From: Aphidius gifuensis
Taxonomy: Eukaryota; Arthropoda; Insecta; Hymenoptera; Braconidae
NCBI RefSeq assembly: GCF_014905175.1
Contig: NC_057791.1
Coordinates: 24,032,537-24,096,536 of the forward strand
DNA: 64,000 nt
Direction: 5' to 3'
Part shown: positions 28,831 to 43,000 of the stretch, piece by piece
Layout: the number at the start of each line of letters is the position of its first letter
Position numbering within the stretch: the stretch's first letter is position 1
Made by a program: the position numbers and the translations under genes
Notes under the pieces: model-generated
Seen by the model: the letters and a program-made list of their open reading frames with translations, nothing else
Told to the model about the DNA's origin: nothing
Database searches by the model: none

Positions 28831-31800
28831 AATGAAAAACTTAATCTAAATTTATATTTATTTAATGTATTTATTATGAATTTTTTGATTAACAACTAAA
28901 TGACATATCTATATTTATATCCACACATAATTATATTTTTTCAACATTATATTAATATTTTTTTATGTTATTTTTATAATATTATCTTGAAATTTTTGTT
29001 ATTCAAATACACATTACTTGACAATTATAATAATTGATTTGATATTTAGTAAAAAGAAATAATACACAGACAGACAGACACAGTAGTCGAGGTCAGTCAT
29101 TCTATTACGTTGAATATTATAGTTATAATTTACTATTTAATAGATAACACATAAAATATATATGAATAATAAAAGGTAGGATGAAAAGGGGCGTAACTAA
29201 TTTCATGTCAAACATTACCTTTGGGTTGCGGCTCGTGCAAGATAACGAGAGCCAATAGACAGAAAGGCAATAGGTGTTGACCTCGAAACGTGAACAGCTA
29301 ACTCGGCTCATTAAATTCAAACCCCAAAATTTCATATATATATATAATAATTCTCTTTCATTACACACACCCTAACACCATCAAAGTTCAAGTAAAAATA
29401 ATATTATTAAAAAAAATAAAAAAGTTATTTAAAAAAAATTGATCCACGCCTTTTTTTCTTCCACGAAAAATCCAATTTTTTAAATATTTATTTGGAGTAA
29501 AATAATTATTAAAAAAAAGCAATAATAATAATTTGACAAATGTTTACATTAAGATGAATATAATTATTTATAAATTTTTATTTTTTTAAATATTATATTT
29601 GCATTTTTTTTTTTAATTTAAAAAAAAGAGTGTGTGTATTATGAGACCACCCTGACTGTCAATTCATCTTTTCCCCAGGAGTTTATTTACGCACCCTGGG
29701 GCGTGGCAATAAAACTACCGGTCCAAAATCTTTGAATTTATATATATGTATTTATATATTGTGTATATATTGCGGCTTGAGTAAAGAACACAGTCAAAGC
29801 CAAATGAGTTGTAAAGCGCTGACATCAACGAGATATAGTCAATGTGTAATATAAAAGAATTGCCGCCCGCCATATTGGCTCATTCAAAATAAGACTAAAA
29901 TATAAAACATTTCTTTTTTTAGAAAAGAAAAAATATACGAGCTTTAAGTATATGTATATACATATGGAATATATATTTTTATGAGTAGTAGATTTTAAAT
30001 CGAAAAATGAGATTTGCTGAAAAACGATATTTCAAAACTATCAAGGGAAATGATTTTTTGTAAAATTCTTTTTTTATACTTTAACACTTTTTTTTTTGTT
30101 ATATAAAAATTTAAGTTATGGTTTTAACTGACAATGTGAATAACCGTTTTTACAGTTTGAGTTTGGTTTTTGAATTGTGATATAATCTATTTTAGAAAAT
30201 TTTTATTTTTACCTTTGACTTTTTCTTGACCTATGGAAAAAATTTAAATAGCAGACATGTAAATTTAAATTTCCTTATTCTATTTGACTTCTGGCTTTTC
30301 TATTTTTGAATTTTTTTATCATTTTCTATTTTATTTTTGTTTATAATTGTCTGGAAGAGGGCTTTCTTTTTTTAGTGGCTATCATTTTTAGGTCACTTTA
30401 ATTTTTAATTATTGGTATTTTCCTTCTGACTGTTAGTCAATGAAAAAATAAAAATAATTTTCAGTCAATAATGTGCAATCATTTGTTTAGATATTCTACA
30501 GTATTGACATATTGTCTGATATGTACTTCCGTATCTAGATTTTAATTTTTTTCAAAGCCATTAATAGATAAAAATATTTTTATTTTTGTCATTTCCGTTT
30601 GCAAATTAATTTATAAATATATTTAGGTATATATTTCGGACTTATGGAAATGTAAGTTTAAACTTTTCTGCTCTTTTATTTAAACGATAAATTAAGCATG
30701 AAATGAAATATTAAAATTTTCACCGATAGGAAGGCACAGTTGTCACTGTCTCATTCAACATTTTTCCAAACAGAAATTACAATAAATTATTTAATCTCGA
30801 AATTTTCATACAAGTCTATCTTTGGTGCCAAAAAAGTTTTAAATTAACCCAATTGTATATAAAGTTTAATTTAATTCTAAATATAAATAATTAAAATAAT
30901 ATTTTTAATAAAAAAAATTCGGATTGTAAAGATAATCGAAACAAAAAAAAATAAAAAAGAAAAAAAAATTTCCAACGAATTTTAGTCTGTCGTACACATC
31001 AAATAAAAATATTAAATTTTATTTTTTTCTTTGAAATAAAATAAAAAATAAAAATATGTATTTAAATAAAGTTATTAGAATGATAATCAATAATAATAAA
31101 AAAATAAAAAATAATTTATATATTTAAATTAAATCAGTATTGAAAAATAAAAACATATTGGTGATGACAAATTTTTCATAAATTTACTTATTGAATTATG
31201 TAAAATAGCAATTAACCTCAACATATTTAGTAATGTTACTCATGGGACTTTCATATTTTGAATATTGATGAATATTTAAATGTCATTTTTCAATGTTGCT
31301 GATTTATTTTTGTATTTTAATCTACAAATATTATATTTTACATTTTACAAAATATTATTTATCCATACATTTTATAATTAATTTTTATTATTTATTTTAA
31401 TTCATCAATTTTCATTATATTTTATTCAAATTTTTTTATATTTTATAATTTCGGATAAAATTATCTGCTCTTTTCATGATCATAGCATGCGTAGTGCGTA
31501 CATTAAATTACTAGAAATAATCAAATTTGACGAAATGAAATAATTTCAATTGTACAAATGATAAATATGATGATGATAATAATATGAATGATGTTGTTAG
31601 GACAACAATGATATAATAATTTAACATTTGGATGATTCTTTTACTAAGTAATTCTCTTGACCGGCTATTCTTTGATTTTTAATATTTAAAATTACATTTA
31701 CTGTGATGAAAATTTCAACATGTTCTGTGACAACACGCCCCAATGATTACTAGAGATTTGCAATGGTTCATCTACCACTGTATAACTATAATGACAGTGT

Positions 31801-33501
31801 CGCATGAATGCTTCTCATTTGATGCGTTCACTAAAATTTGTCATTAATAACGTACATCAGTATTTTCGTACACATGATATTACCTGTAAATCATCATAAA
31901 AAATATTTAATATTGTTACATAAATATATTCAAATATATATCAAAAAAATATATATATAATTTTTTTTTGGTTTTTTTATTGTCAATAAACTTGCCTTAT
32001 TTTTGACAAATATTTTCTTTTTTTTTCGAAGAGTTATTAAAATTTAAAATGTAAAAAATTGTCCGAATAAAAAAACAAATTATTCATTATTTACGTAACA
32101 TTATTATAAATAAAAAAAAATGAAAAATAATAAAAATATTGAATTATATTTTATTTAATAATGAATAAAACAAAAAAAAAAATTTATATTTTTTTCTACA
32201 TTTAATTAATTTAATTAAAAAACATCTAAAAATTTTCACATATTTTTTATTTATTATATCTTAATAAATTTATAAAAATTTAAATTTGATTTTAAAATTA
32301 ACCAATAAATATCACTTTCCTTTTTTTTTTATTTGAATATATAAAATATATTTTTATTATCATCAATTAAATAAAAACTTGTTTTCGACCATTTAAATGT
32401 AAAAAAACATATTATGTATATATAAAATTTATCTAAATTATGACATTGTAAAATATAAAAAGACGATAAATATTATTGATATTTATTGTATTTATTATAT
32501 TTACATGTTCGATGTTTGATATTTATATTTATGTCAATATAAAATACAACAGCACATCTTATCGACGTACTTATATTAAACACACTGAATTTAATGGTTT
32601 TCATTTTAAAAAGTATATACATTGTATGTATATATAAACAAGACATTGAATATTTGAAAATATTAAAGTGAATAATATACCCAACGGCGATTTACCATGA
32701 TAAAAAAAAAATATATATGATAAAATAAAAAAAGCGAAAACAGTAAAGAGGATCCTTGTGTTTACATAGTCATATGAGACTGAATATATACAGAATGAAA
32801 AAGCTCAGAGTCAGTAAAGAAAAATGAAAAGAGAACAGGTAAATATATATGACCTCCATAAAACGTACAATTTTTTCTTCTTTTTGTTACGTTTTTTTTT
32901 TTTATCAATCGATGTGCGTTAGTATGTATGAAGAATTCATGCCCCAATGCCAAATATCTTGACTCTGGATATATATTTTTTTTATGTATATCATGAAGTT
33001 GTTGGGGTGGAAAAAAAGCTCAAAAAAAAAAATTATTTGATCTTACAATTTGCAATTCGTATATCTACTCGGCAATTCTCAAAATAAAATAGCAAAAAAA
33101 TACAAAAAAACAAAATAATTGTCGTTAAATTTACGATGCAAAAATTGACTTGACTTTAAAATTATAAATTAATAATAAATTTAATATTAATTATTAATTT
33201 TTTATTAATTTATTTGTCATTGATTGGTACATTTTTTTTTTATCATAATTTTTTTTATTTAATTTTTTTTAAGTATATTAAACTCGGCTAGATGAAAAAA
33301 TGTAATAATTTTTTATTTATTTATTTTTTTTTTTTTTTTACTTTTTAAACTTTATAAAAGATAAATTTGTTCTTGCGTCTCGTTGGCAAATTGACAACAT
33401 TTCAACTTATTGTAAAGAATAAATAAAAAAAAAATTTATATATATATAAATAAATAGAAATAGCGAAACACTCTGCATACAAAAGTGAAAAACTCACTTA
33501 C

Positions 33502-33544
33502 CTACTTGGTAAATGTACTTTCGACCCTCGAAAATATTTTAAAA
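33502..33544 (-). CDS. Weak candidate internal exon (43 nt) flanked by good splice sites
   Basis: On the minus strand a T-rich tract ending AACTTAG precedes a 43-nt segment followed by GTAAGTGAG. One frame is open through the segment and reads LKYFRGSKVHLPS; the other two contain stops. Splice-site quality is the main support. No partner exon was found, and it could equally be a non-coding exon or chance. Confidence 0.15.
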
Positions 33545-36500
33545 CTAAGTTGAATTGAAAATAAAAAAAAAGGAAATATAAAATCATGACAACTTTTGGT
33601 CTTGCAAATATCGTGTTTTTTAAAAACCAATAATATACCAGTGTTTATTGATGATTTTCCTTTTTTTTTTTTCTCTTTTTATTATTCGATATAGTTAAAG
33701 TAAATTGGATCAATAATCAATATCTACGACTGTTACAGTATTTTATATATTATATTTTATATTTCACTTTGGTATTTTATTATTTTTTATGTTACTAAAA
33801 ATATATATAATTTATAATCATTATCATTACTTTTTTTTAATAACAAAAGTTGGCATGAGTGTGTCACAAAATAGCCACGTTGAAGACTCAAGCACACCGG
33901 TTACCAAAACGCTCTGTTTATAAATTATTACTCAATATTTCAAGCATGACGTCATTTCCGGCAATGTGCTGTTTTGACTTCCGTGCAATGATGAATGCAT
34001 TGAAAATTTACTATCATTGATGATGCCCTTTTTTTTTGCATGTTTATAAAATCATTGAAATTTTTAATTTAGTATTTTTTTTTTACTTCAATATTTTTCT
34101 CAATTAATTGAAAATTTGTATATTATTTTTGTCTTTATTTATTGCTTTGCATTGCGAGGGTAAATTTACGCGAATGTTTTATCATCAACATCATCGTCAT
34201 CATGGAAATTTGAGATATACAATTGAACAGAGTGTCGGGTGACAAATGGGATATGCGTTTCAATTTGTCTGTACAAAGTAAAAATAAAAAAAGTAATTTA
34301 AAAATAAAATTGAAGTTCGTTGGCTTAGTAAGACAATTGTTTGCGCATATGCTGGTTGAAATAATGAATGGGTGAATTACTGAATGTACGAGAGGGGTTA
34401 ACAAAAAAAAAATTGAAAAAACGTTTGAATAGTTTTTTTTTTTGTCTAACCAATTATCACTTTTTTTTTCGTTTTAATTTTCTAAAATAATAATTAAATA
34501 TTGAGATAATTAAATAGCAAAAAGTCGAGATAATAATAGGGAGAGACATTTGATTTTGAAATTTTGTTTTTAAATAATTTTTAACTTCTATTAAAAATAT
34601 TTTTAAAAAATATAGGCTGTAATTTATTGTTTGCACAATGGTTTTTTTTATTAAAAAAAATTTTGGGGTATTAAATAGAATTATAAAATAATAATACTGA
34701 AATTATAGAAATAAATAATTTCTTAATCCTTTAAATTTTGAATATATAAATTTAACTCTTAGCCTCGCTCTGATTTCATTAAACACTTTGAAATTATAAA
34801 TAAAAAAATATCTAGGAAAAATAGAGATATGTATTTTCAGAAATAATAATTATTTAACTTAAAATTTTAAAAACATAATTTTAACTTGGATTAATAAAGT
34901 TATATCTTGAGTAATAAATAAAAGCCTAAAACAACAAAATTGATATAGTTTATCGTATTTTTTTCTTTGAATAAACAAAATTTTTATTCCATCGAAAATA
35001 TTAAAAAAATAAATTTCATATATTTTATTACGTGGACAATTAAGATAATTATTTTTATTCAAAATTATGACATGATAAATTAAAGCTTAAAACAACAGTC
35101 TCAAAATATATCTCAGTATTTTTTCAATAAATAATTTTAACACTTTTAAAAATTCGAAAAATAAAATTTAATAATAAAAATTGTGTCAACGTTTAATAAA
35201 TTTTTTTATTTAGTTATTTAAATATAACTTAAATTAAAAATAAAAAAAAATAAAAAAATTAACATTATTTTACTGTTTAAATTTAATTGAATGGAAAAAA
35301 AATTGAAATTTTTCTAAAAATGCGTTTAAAATTTGCCTGTACTAAAAATAATAAATATGTACTTGAAAATAGGAAGCAATTTTTAAACAAGAAAAAGGTA
35401 TAATAGAATTTTAAGTTTCATGAATTTGTATTGTAAAAACATCTGGCATATTTTTGTATAAATAAACCGCCCACGTTGCGTGATGTATATATGCGTAAAT
35501 TGGAATAAATAGAGTAAAGAAAACCGGACAATGCCAACAATACACAGTGGGAATTTGCAAGCGGTGATTTTGCAATTGCAATTGGTCTTGAATCAAGTGA
35601 AAATAAAAAAAAAAGAAATGAAAAAAAATCAGCAGAGAGAAGGAGAGAGAGTAATAAAAAGTTTTTCAATGAAAAAATAAAAAATAAAAGGGGAAATCTA
35701 TGTACAGTTTGAATTTTTTAGTTGTTCGTATTTCATCAAATTGTATGTTCTCTTCAATGTACAGAGAAACAATATATATATACCTATATGCTTGTCTCAT
35801 TTCCACTTTGTGACTGGCAGACTGACACCTGGACCAACACCCTTCCGATAGCTCGACAAAATTCACGTCAACAATTTTTTTTTTTTTTATTTTTTTATTA
35901 TTTTTTTACTGTCCCATAAAATTTTTTAAAAAATCTTTTTTTATTTTCTAAATTTTCAACGCTTTTATTTTCATTTAAAAATTTTTTTTTTTTGTTTCAT
36001 TTTTCTATTGTTAACGATAAAATAAAAAAATATTGAATAACAAATTGAGTCAGCTTAATTATTATTAATATTATTTTTCCTTTTTATACATATTTTTTTT
36101 TTTTTACAAACAAAACAAAGTGTCGCTTTGATTACTCGTTTTTTTTTATTTATAATATTTTTTTGAATTAATTTTTATTCATTTTGTTTATACCGGATAA
36201 ACTGCAGTTGAATTAAATATTAACTTCAGTTAGTTGAATGATTTAAAAGAAAAAAAAGCTTATCAGAAAATAAAAAATACAAAAAATTATAATAGTAGAA
36301 TTGATTTTAATAAAATATAAAAATCAAAGTGTATATATAGCGACAAATTTGCAATGCAAACTTGACGGTCATGTTGAAAAAATACTGAAAAATAAAATAA
36401 ATGAATGAAAAAAAAAAAAAAAACAAGAATGCGAATGAGTGAAATAAATGAAAAGAGAATGAAAATTTGTCGCAAAAGATAAAAAAAAAAAAATAAAAGA

Positions 36501-37972
36501 ACTAAAATAAATTTTAAACAAAAAAATATAGTCCAAAAGTGGTTTGGGTATTGTCCCGAGGAATGATGTGGTATCCAAACAAAAGTGTGAGTCGTTTGAA
36601 AAATTTACAAAAACTTTTGTTTTTTCCTAGTGATATATAGAAAAAAAAAAAACTATATATCTGATGCTATATATATTTTTTTTGAGGGTTGTAACCTTTG
36701 ACGGGATTAGTCGGCACGTGTATCAAAAAGCTCTTTTATAGTAAAGCTCTCCTTGTAGAATCTAAGACAAGGATCATTGCCTTTGGCCTTTTCCTACACA
36801 TTCTTCAAGCCCTCGTAATTCCCTATTTTTGTTTTCATCTTACTGGTCCCTTTTTTTTGTTGTTTATTTGCTTTATTTTATTTTATTTTTTTTTACCCTG
36901 AAAATTCGACGTTAACACTTCAATTGTATCCGATTTAATCATGAAATCAAATTAAAAAAGTATTGAAAATTCGAAATAAATTCCATTTGTCTATTGTCCC
37001 GATAAATTTCTAAAATTACACAACCAATTATTGCCAAATTTAAAATAAATTTTTAATTCGTTATTGAGGTATTTTTAAATGTAAATAAAAAAAATTCATT
37101 TTATTTTTTTTTTTATATTGAATTTTTGCGGAAGAGAAATTTTCAATACTAATGTGATTTTTAAATGACTTTTAAAATTAAAATTTTGTATTATGAATTA
37201 CATCAAGATGAAATTATCGTGTAAAATTGCCTGATTAATCTTTAATTATTTATAATTATAATTTATTTTTAAGTTATTTCACTTTCCCCCAAACAATTGA
37301 GTAACATTAGTTTGATTTTTTCGTAATAAACAATGCTTGTTGCATGTTGTAAATTTTTTTTTACGTTCACTATATCAACAAACACTTGCTGGAATAATTA
37401 TAGATAATTTTCACGAGTTAATTTGCTTTTAAATAATTATTCAATAAACTGTTCTCGGATCATTAAAATTACTAGCGAAATCGAAATTTTCTTGAGATAA
37501 TTGTTCTTAAAATAAAATTATTCTGTATGTTACATTGATGATTTTCAGCATCGAAACAAATGAAAAAATAAAAGGTAAATGGAAAATCGAAGAAACAGAC
37601 TGATCGATCGATTGAGGATAACTCAATATATATAGCAACTCAAAATAACATGGGTCATTTGTGTTGCAAACTCGTGACTGAAAATATTGAGATAACATTT
37701 TTACATACATATTTATATACGAATAAAAAATCAAAAAAGAAAAACAAAGTGGAATGTATAAAGAAAATGATTGTAGCAAAATAAAAAAAAAATTTGATAT
37801 TCAGTGCACGCTGGTCATACAGCATTGTCTCAATGTTTGCAACGAATTTGCTTACGTGCTCGAATGCACCGTTAGTGCTTTTTTTTTTTTTTTTTTTTTT
37901 TTCTCGCCAAGTTTATATATGCACACTGTAGAAAAATAACGTTTTCTCGAGCTTCCATCGTTTCTACTGCTT
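33545..37972. other. AT-rich non-coding stretch
   Basis: No gene is supported. Two very diverged repeats of about 160 bp may lie at 34905-35060 and 35066-35190, sharing blocks such as ATAAATTAAAGC and AAAACAACA. Frames at 35411-35669 and 36287-36578 (minus) consist largely of translated T-runs. Confidence 0.4.
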
Positions 37973-38027
37973 ATGGCATCATCTATACAACCACGTGCAA
38001 AAGAAAAACCACCATTACAGGAACGTG
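37973..38027 (+). CDS. Candidate first coding exon, gene unknown
   Basis: An ATG at 37973 opens MASSIQPRAKEKPPLQER followed by G|GTGACA at 38028, a usable but weak donor, in phase 1. Codons are varied (CCA, GCA, CGT, CAG), unlike the T-rich frame that continues after it. A basic, proline-containing N-terminus is all that can be said. No downstream exon was recognised. If not spliced, the frame runs into hydrophobic poly-T translation, which would not be credible protein. Confidence 0.22.
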
Positions 38028-38946
38028 GTGACAACGCCTATTTTTTATTATTTCTTTTTATAAAATTTTCTTTTTTTTTCTTTTTTAGTATTATTATTGC
38101 CATTATTTCTTCAATTTTATGTATTTTTTATACTTATTATTCTTATGAATATTTTTATTGTACTAAAAAACACTTGTTTGTTTTGGGTTTTATGAATTTT
38201 AAAATTTTAAAAAAAATTTGAAAATAGGGTTTTTATTGCTTAGAGAAAAATAATCATTGGATTGAGATGAAAATTTTTTGGAAATAATTAAAGTCTGTTT
38301 CTGTTTTATTTAATTATTTATTTATTTAAAAATTTTTTACTTAAATGCAAAAAATGAAATTAAATTAAACTAAATAATTTTATTATATTAATTTGAATTT
38401 TTATATTTTCAGTACAATTTATATTTATTTTAAATTTTTATTTATTTATAATGCAAAATAATATTACGATTAAATTGCTAAAACCATTTATTTATAATTA
38501 AGTTATTTTTATTTTTATTTATTTTATTTATCAATAATAAAAAAATTGATTGAATTTATTCTAATAATCTTTTGTATTTTATTCTTTTTACGATAATAAA
38601 TTTTCTAAATATTATTTATATAATATTATTTATTTTTATTTATAAACAACAAAACAAATAAATAAATTTTACAATTTTTCCTGTCAAAATAATCTTTGTT
38701 ACGTATTTTTATATTTTCTATTTACTAATAATATTTTTTATTATTTTATTTTTCTATTATTTATTTTTTAGAAACGTTTGATGCAATTTTGAAAGAAAAA
38801 AAAATAGAAAAAAAAAACATATAAAATATAAAAATTAAAGATCAAAGATGTTGCTGATAAAAGAAGCACGTGTTTTCATCCATCAAGTCAATAGAGTAAT
38901 CACCTAAATTTTTGAAAGATAAAAAAAAAGCTACCCTTTTATTCAA

Positions 38947-38961
38947 ATGAACATCAAAATG
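38947..38961 (+). CDS. Weak candidate start exon (five codons) with perfect donor
   Basis: ATG at 38947 begins MNIKM and ends exactly at ATG|GTAAGT in phase 0. Upstream, 38848-38907, a separate 19-codon frame beginning MLLIKEARVFIHQ ends in a stop and would act as an upstream ORF. The donor is the only strong signal, and the partner exon is unknown. Confidence 0.18.
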
Positions 38962-39415
38962 GTAAGTTTAAAAAAAAAAAAAACAAATTGTCTATTTTTT
39001 TTGTTTTCTGTTAAAAATAGCCATTGTATAATATTCCTGTTAGTATTATCAAAGTAAATACATTGTAAGTTATGGTATTCAGAATTATCCATATAAAATA
39101 GGGTCAGTGTGATATTTTAAGACTCGTGTAAATATCCTCACTTATATCATATTTATATACTGTCTTCAAACGTTTGATACTAAATTACCTTTGTAGCCAG
39201 TAAAGTCCCTAATGGTTAACTCAAAAACTTTACGTAAATATTACTTTGCCATTGACCATACACGATGCATATTTTACAACACTTGTCCCTCCATCATAGA
39301 TAACTACATGCAAACCTCGGAGAGAGCAGGGAAAAAAAAATCATCATGCTTTAAATATATACAGTGAGAAAGTAATTTTATCAAAAGCAAATAATAATAA
39401 AACTTTTTCTACAAA

Positions 39416-39444
39416 AATAATAATAATAATAATAATAATAATAA
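39416..39444. repeat. (AAT)n microsatellite
   Basis: About nine AAT units directly abutting the first copy of the 39441/39898 duplication. Confidence 0.9.
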
Positions 39445-40066
39445 AGTTTAATAAGAAAAGAAAATTTTAAATTTTGATAATACACTTAGTCGGTTTATAT
39501 TCGTGAAAATAATGGGAAAAAAAATTAATAAATAAATATAGTTGTGTTGTAAAATATTGATTTGCTGTGAAATAAAATATCTGGCTTCTTGAAACTAATC
39601 TTGAATATAATTAATATATTTTAATATACAAAAATATTAATGAAAAAAAAATCAAATAAATTATTTTGCATTAAAAATTTTGGTTTAAACTTACTAAAAA
39701 CATAAAAAAAATTATAGATAATTAAAAATTATGAATTTTTATTATTGTTTTCGATGATTTTATAAATTAATTTTGAAATTATAATTTTTTGAATTCGTTT
39801 TACATTGAACAAGCAATTTTTTCTTGCAATATTTTCATGAAAAAAAATATTTAAAAGTGCAAAATGAAATAAGAGAGTGAAGAAATATAATAATAAAAAT
39901 AAAGTTTAATAAGAAAAAAAAATTTTTTTGATAATACACTTAGTCGATATATATTCGTGAGAGAAAAATAACAAAAAAAATAAAATAAATAAATATAGTT
40001 ATAGTGTAGAGAAAATTGAACTGTTGTAAAGTAAAATACAAGGCTACTTGAAAGCAATCTCAATCT
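39441..40066. repeat. Diverged direct duplication, about 165-bp copies 458 bp apart
   Basis: Copy 1 (39441-39606) and copy 2 (39898-40066) share the same block order: AAAGTTTAATAAGAAAA, TGATAATACACTTAGTCG, TATATTCGTGA, AATAAATATAGTT and a TTGTAAA...GGCT...CTTGAAA segment. They have many substitutions and indels. The intervening DNA shows no coding. It may be an old segmental duplication or two copies of an undescribed repeat. Confidence 0.65.
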
Positions 40067-43000
40067 TTGAAAAAAATCGTTGGCTTGAAAATTTTTTGCA
40101 TTTTATCCGTGAAATAAAATAAAATGAATATTTGAAAGGTGGAAATGTATGGTACATTGAGTAATTTTCTTGTTCACTGAAATTGAGGGTAGTGTCAATC
40201 TAAGGTTATTTTACATTTACCATATATATATTTATTGATGCATTTTTTTTTACTTGAATATCGCGTGCAATTTATTCTTTCATACACATATGGGTATCCT
40301 TTATTTTGGTATTGGTACAAAAAAAAAATATACAAATTTACCCCTTTTTTTTCTTGTTATTATATAGAATTTAGAAAAGTACTTTAACGTATTCAAGCGA
40401 AAATGCAAAGTAACAATTCGACATCAAGTAAAATATAATAAATATGTGGAAAATAAAAAAAAAAAGTAAAATAAATAAAATTGATAAAATTATAAGCAAA
40501 GGAAATTTTTTTTTAATATTTAAAACAGTAAATATAAAATACAAAAAAATCATAAATTTACTTGAACAAATAAAAGCTGTTTTAAAGATAAAAAAAATGT
40601 GTCTTTAAATTTATTTGTCACAATATTTTTCTCAACATTTTTACGATAAAAAATTGGATCAAAATTTAAAAATTTACATTCATTTATAATTTTTAAAAAT
40701 CCTTAAAGTTAAATAAATAACTCTGTTTAATTTTCAATCAACAATTGACAATTAAAAACGAAAAAAATAATAAGTAAAATTTAAATAATTAATAAGACAA
40801 AAATAATAGATGACAAATAAATTAATAGTCATGCTAAATTTTTACTTTTTGACTATTAAAAAATTTTGAATCACTGATAATAAAATTACAAAAAAAATAG
40901 ACAAATTATTTGCCAAATAAATTGTCAACTTTTTGTTTTTCTTTATAAATAAATATATATTATTACATTGCAATGACAAATATCATAAAATACCAACGGT
41001 GAAAGAAAAACGAAAAATACAATATAAAATAAAAAAAAATAAAAAAAAAAGGGTGTGTAGGGATGAGGAGGTAATAGGGGCAAGAAGAGGCTATTTCAAC
41101 TTCATGTGCGACAGTATATACAATAAAACCCGGCAATACAATTTGTCGTAAATTTATTGCTCTGCGATAGTCTGTTATTTTTTTGTAATTTTTTTTTATT
41201 TTTTCATTTTTATATGGTTTTTTTTTCTTGCCAACATAATCTACCTATACATCTTGGTATGTGCTGTGAATACATACAATACATTGTATACAAATACCTT
41301 TATTTATACATGTAAATGTGAAATCAACGTTCTCGATCATACTGGCTGACTATACATTGACTCTTTTCACTAGCCATTATATATATTTTGTTTTTTTAAA
41401 TATATATACATTTAATTTTTATGCTAATGTAATTTTCTTGAAAGCTTTATTTATCATGAATCATTTTTATTTATTATTTAAATTTTTAAATTACTTATTT
41501 AAAAAAAAATATATATATCATTTTTTATTCCTTTTTTTTTATTTAAATAAAAATTATAGGTATATTTAAATTATTTAAACAGTAACATTAAATAGCAAAT
41601 TATTTATACACAAAATTCCATATGAATAAAAAAAAATTTAATAAAATTATCAAATACATTTAAAATCACTTTTAAAAACATCAAAAATTATCCTTTTTTT
41701 TCATCATTAATAAAATTTTTATTCATTGAAAATTAAGCTCTTGAATATTTCAATTGCATTACCTTAAAATTAAAATAAAATAGTCATATAATAATTGAAT
41801 TAAAAAACGAAAAAAAAAAAAAACACATATAAAACAAAAAGAATTGTCTAACAGTGGTCTTAATAAAAGCCAACTCATCGCCAGCTACCTTTAGCGGTAT
41901 GAAAATAAAAATGAATTTAAAAAATAACGAAAAAGATGATAATAATAATAATAGTAATAATATTATGAGGGTTTTTTTTTTTTGGTGGCATGAGAAAGGA
42001 TAAAGGGATGACGGTTTGGAGTTGAGAAAAAATAAATAAAAAGAAAAAAAAACTAACAGGCCTTGAGGTAGAGAAAATAGAAACGATCGTGTTAAAGTTT
42101 TGTGTGTTAAAACCACAAGCCACACACGTAAACGTAGACATTTACAAACTATATTATATGTATATGTATAATACTTAGCTAGAGGCACAAAATTTTCAAG
42201 GTATGAAGGGTTAAAACTACCCTCTGGCACGCGAAAATAACGAACCAACCATTATCCTCATCCCTTCTGTGTGTCTCTCATACAAATTCACCCTTCATTC
42301 TTCAACACAAAAATTATTCTCTTCTCTTTCATCACTGCATCCATATGTACACAGTGTTTTCATGCAAAATTTCATCTTGAAAAACAAATAAAAAAATATT
42401 TTAATTATATTTAAAAGTTAATTTATACAAGTATAATATTACATTAATAAACTACTAAAGCTCTGAGCTTATTCGATACACATTATAAGCAAATTTTTCT
42501 ATTTTTATTTTTTTATAAAAAAGTTTAAATTTAATTAGTATTGGTTTTTTTATTTTTTGATTATATTATGAGTGGAGAAATAATGGACAATTTATGTAGA
42601 TGTTTTGTTTGTATTTTTATGGAAAAAATTAAATGAGTTGTGAAAATCAAGAAAAAAATAAATACAAGTTTATAAAACTGAGGGTGGTATTTAGAAAAAA
42701 TAAGAGAATAAAAAATAATTTTCAACAGAAAGTGTGGAGAGAGTGTTGAACGAGTAAATTCTCATGTGGTTTGAGAAAGTAACCCCCTTGACGATGGCAT
42801 GCGTTAAGTGTAGAGTTTTCTCATTCCAACTCAGCAGTACACTTGCAAAATGGGGATGTTTTTTATTTTTATTTTTTAATTTTTTATATTTTTATATTTT
42901 TAGATATATAGAGAAAAAGGCTTTGTGGCTGCCAACGAAATGCACATCTGGTCAGTATTAAAAATGTCTGTTGAAATTACAGTAAAGTGATCTCGTGCTT

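Larger units (their letters stand above)
23004..33501. other. Gene desert with a few GC-richer islands
   Basis: No exon is supported. More complex patches occur at 27040-27170, 28180-28320, 29180-29320 and 29640-29880. The last includes a palindromic GCCATATTGGC core preceded by CCGCC, resembling a YY1/Pho-type site. Frames at 28144-28606 are built around A and T homopolymers. These islands may be regulatory, but only sequence complexity supports that. Confidence 0.4.

Noticed and set aside
41784..42248. 154-codon minus-strand open frame
   Set aside because: It translates A/T homopolymers and TAT/AAT repeats with no domain, no splice context and low-complexity Phe/Leu/Ile content; chance in this composition.
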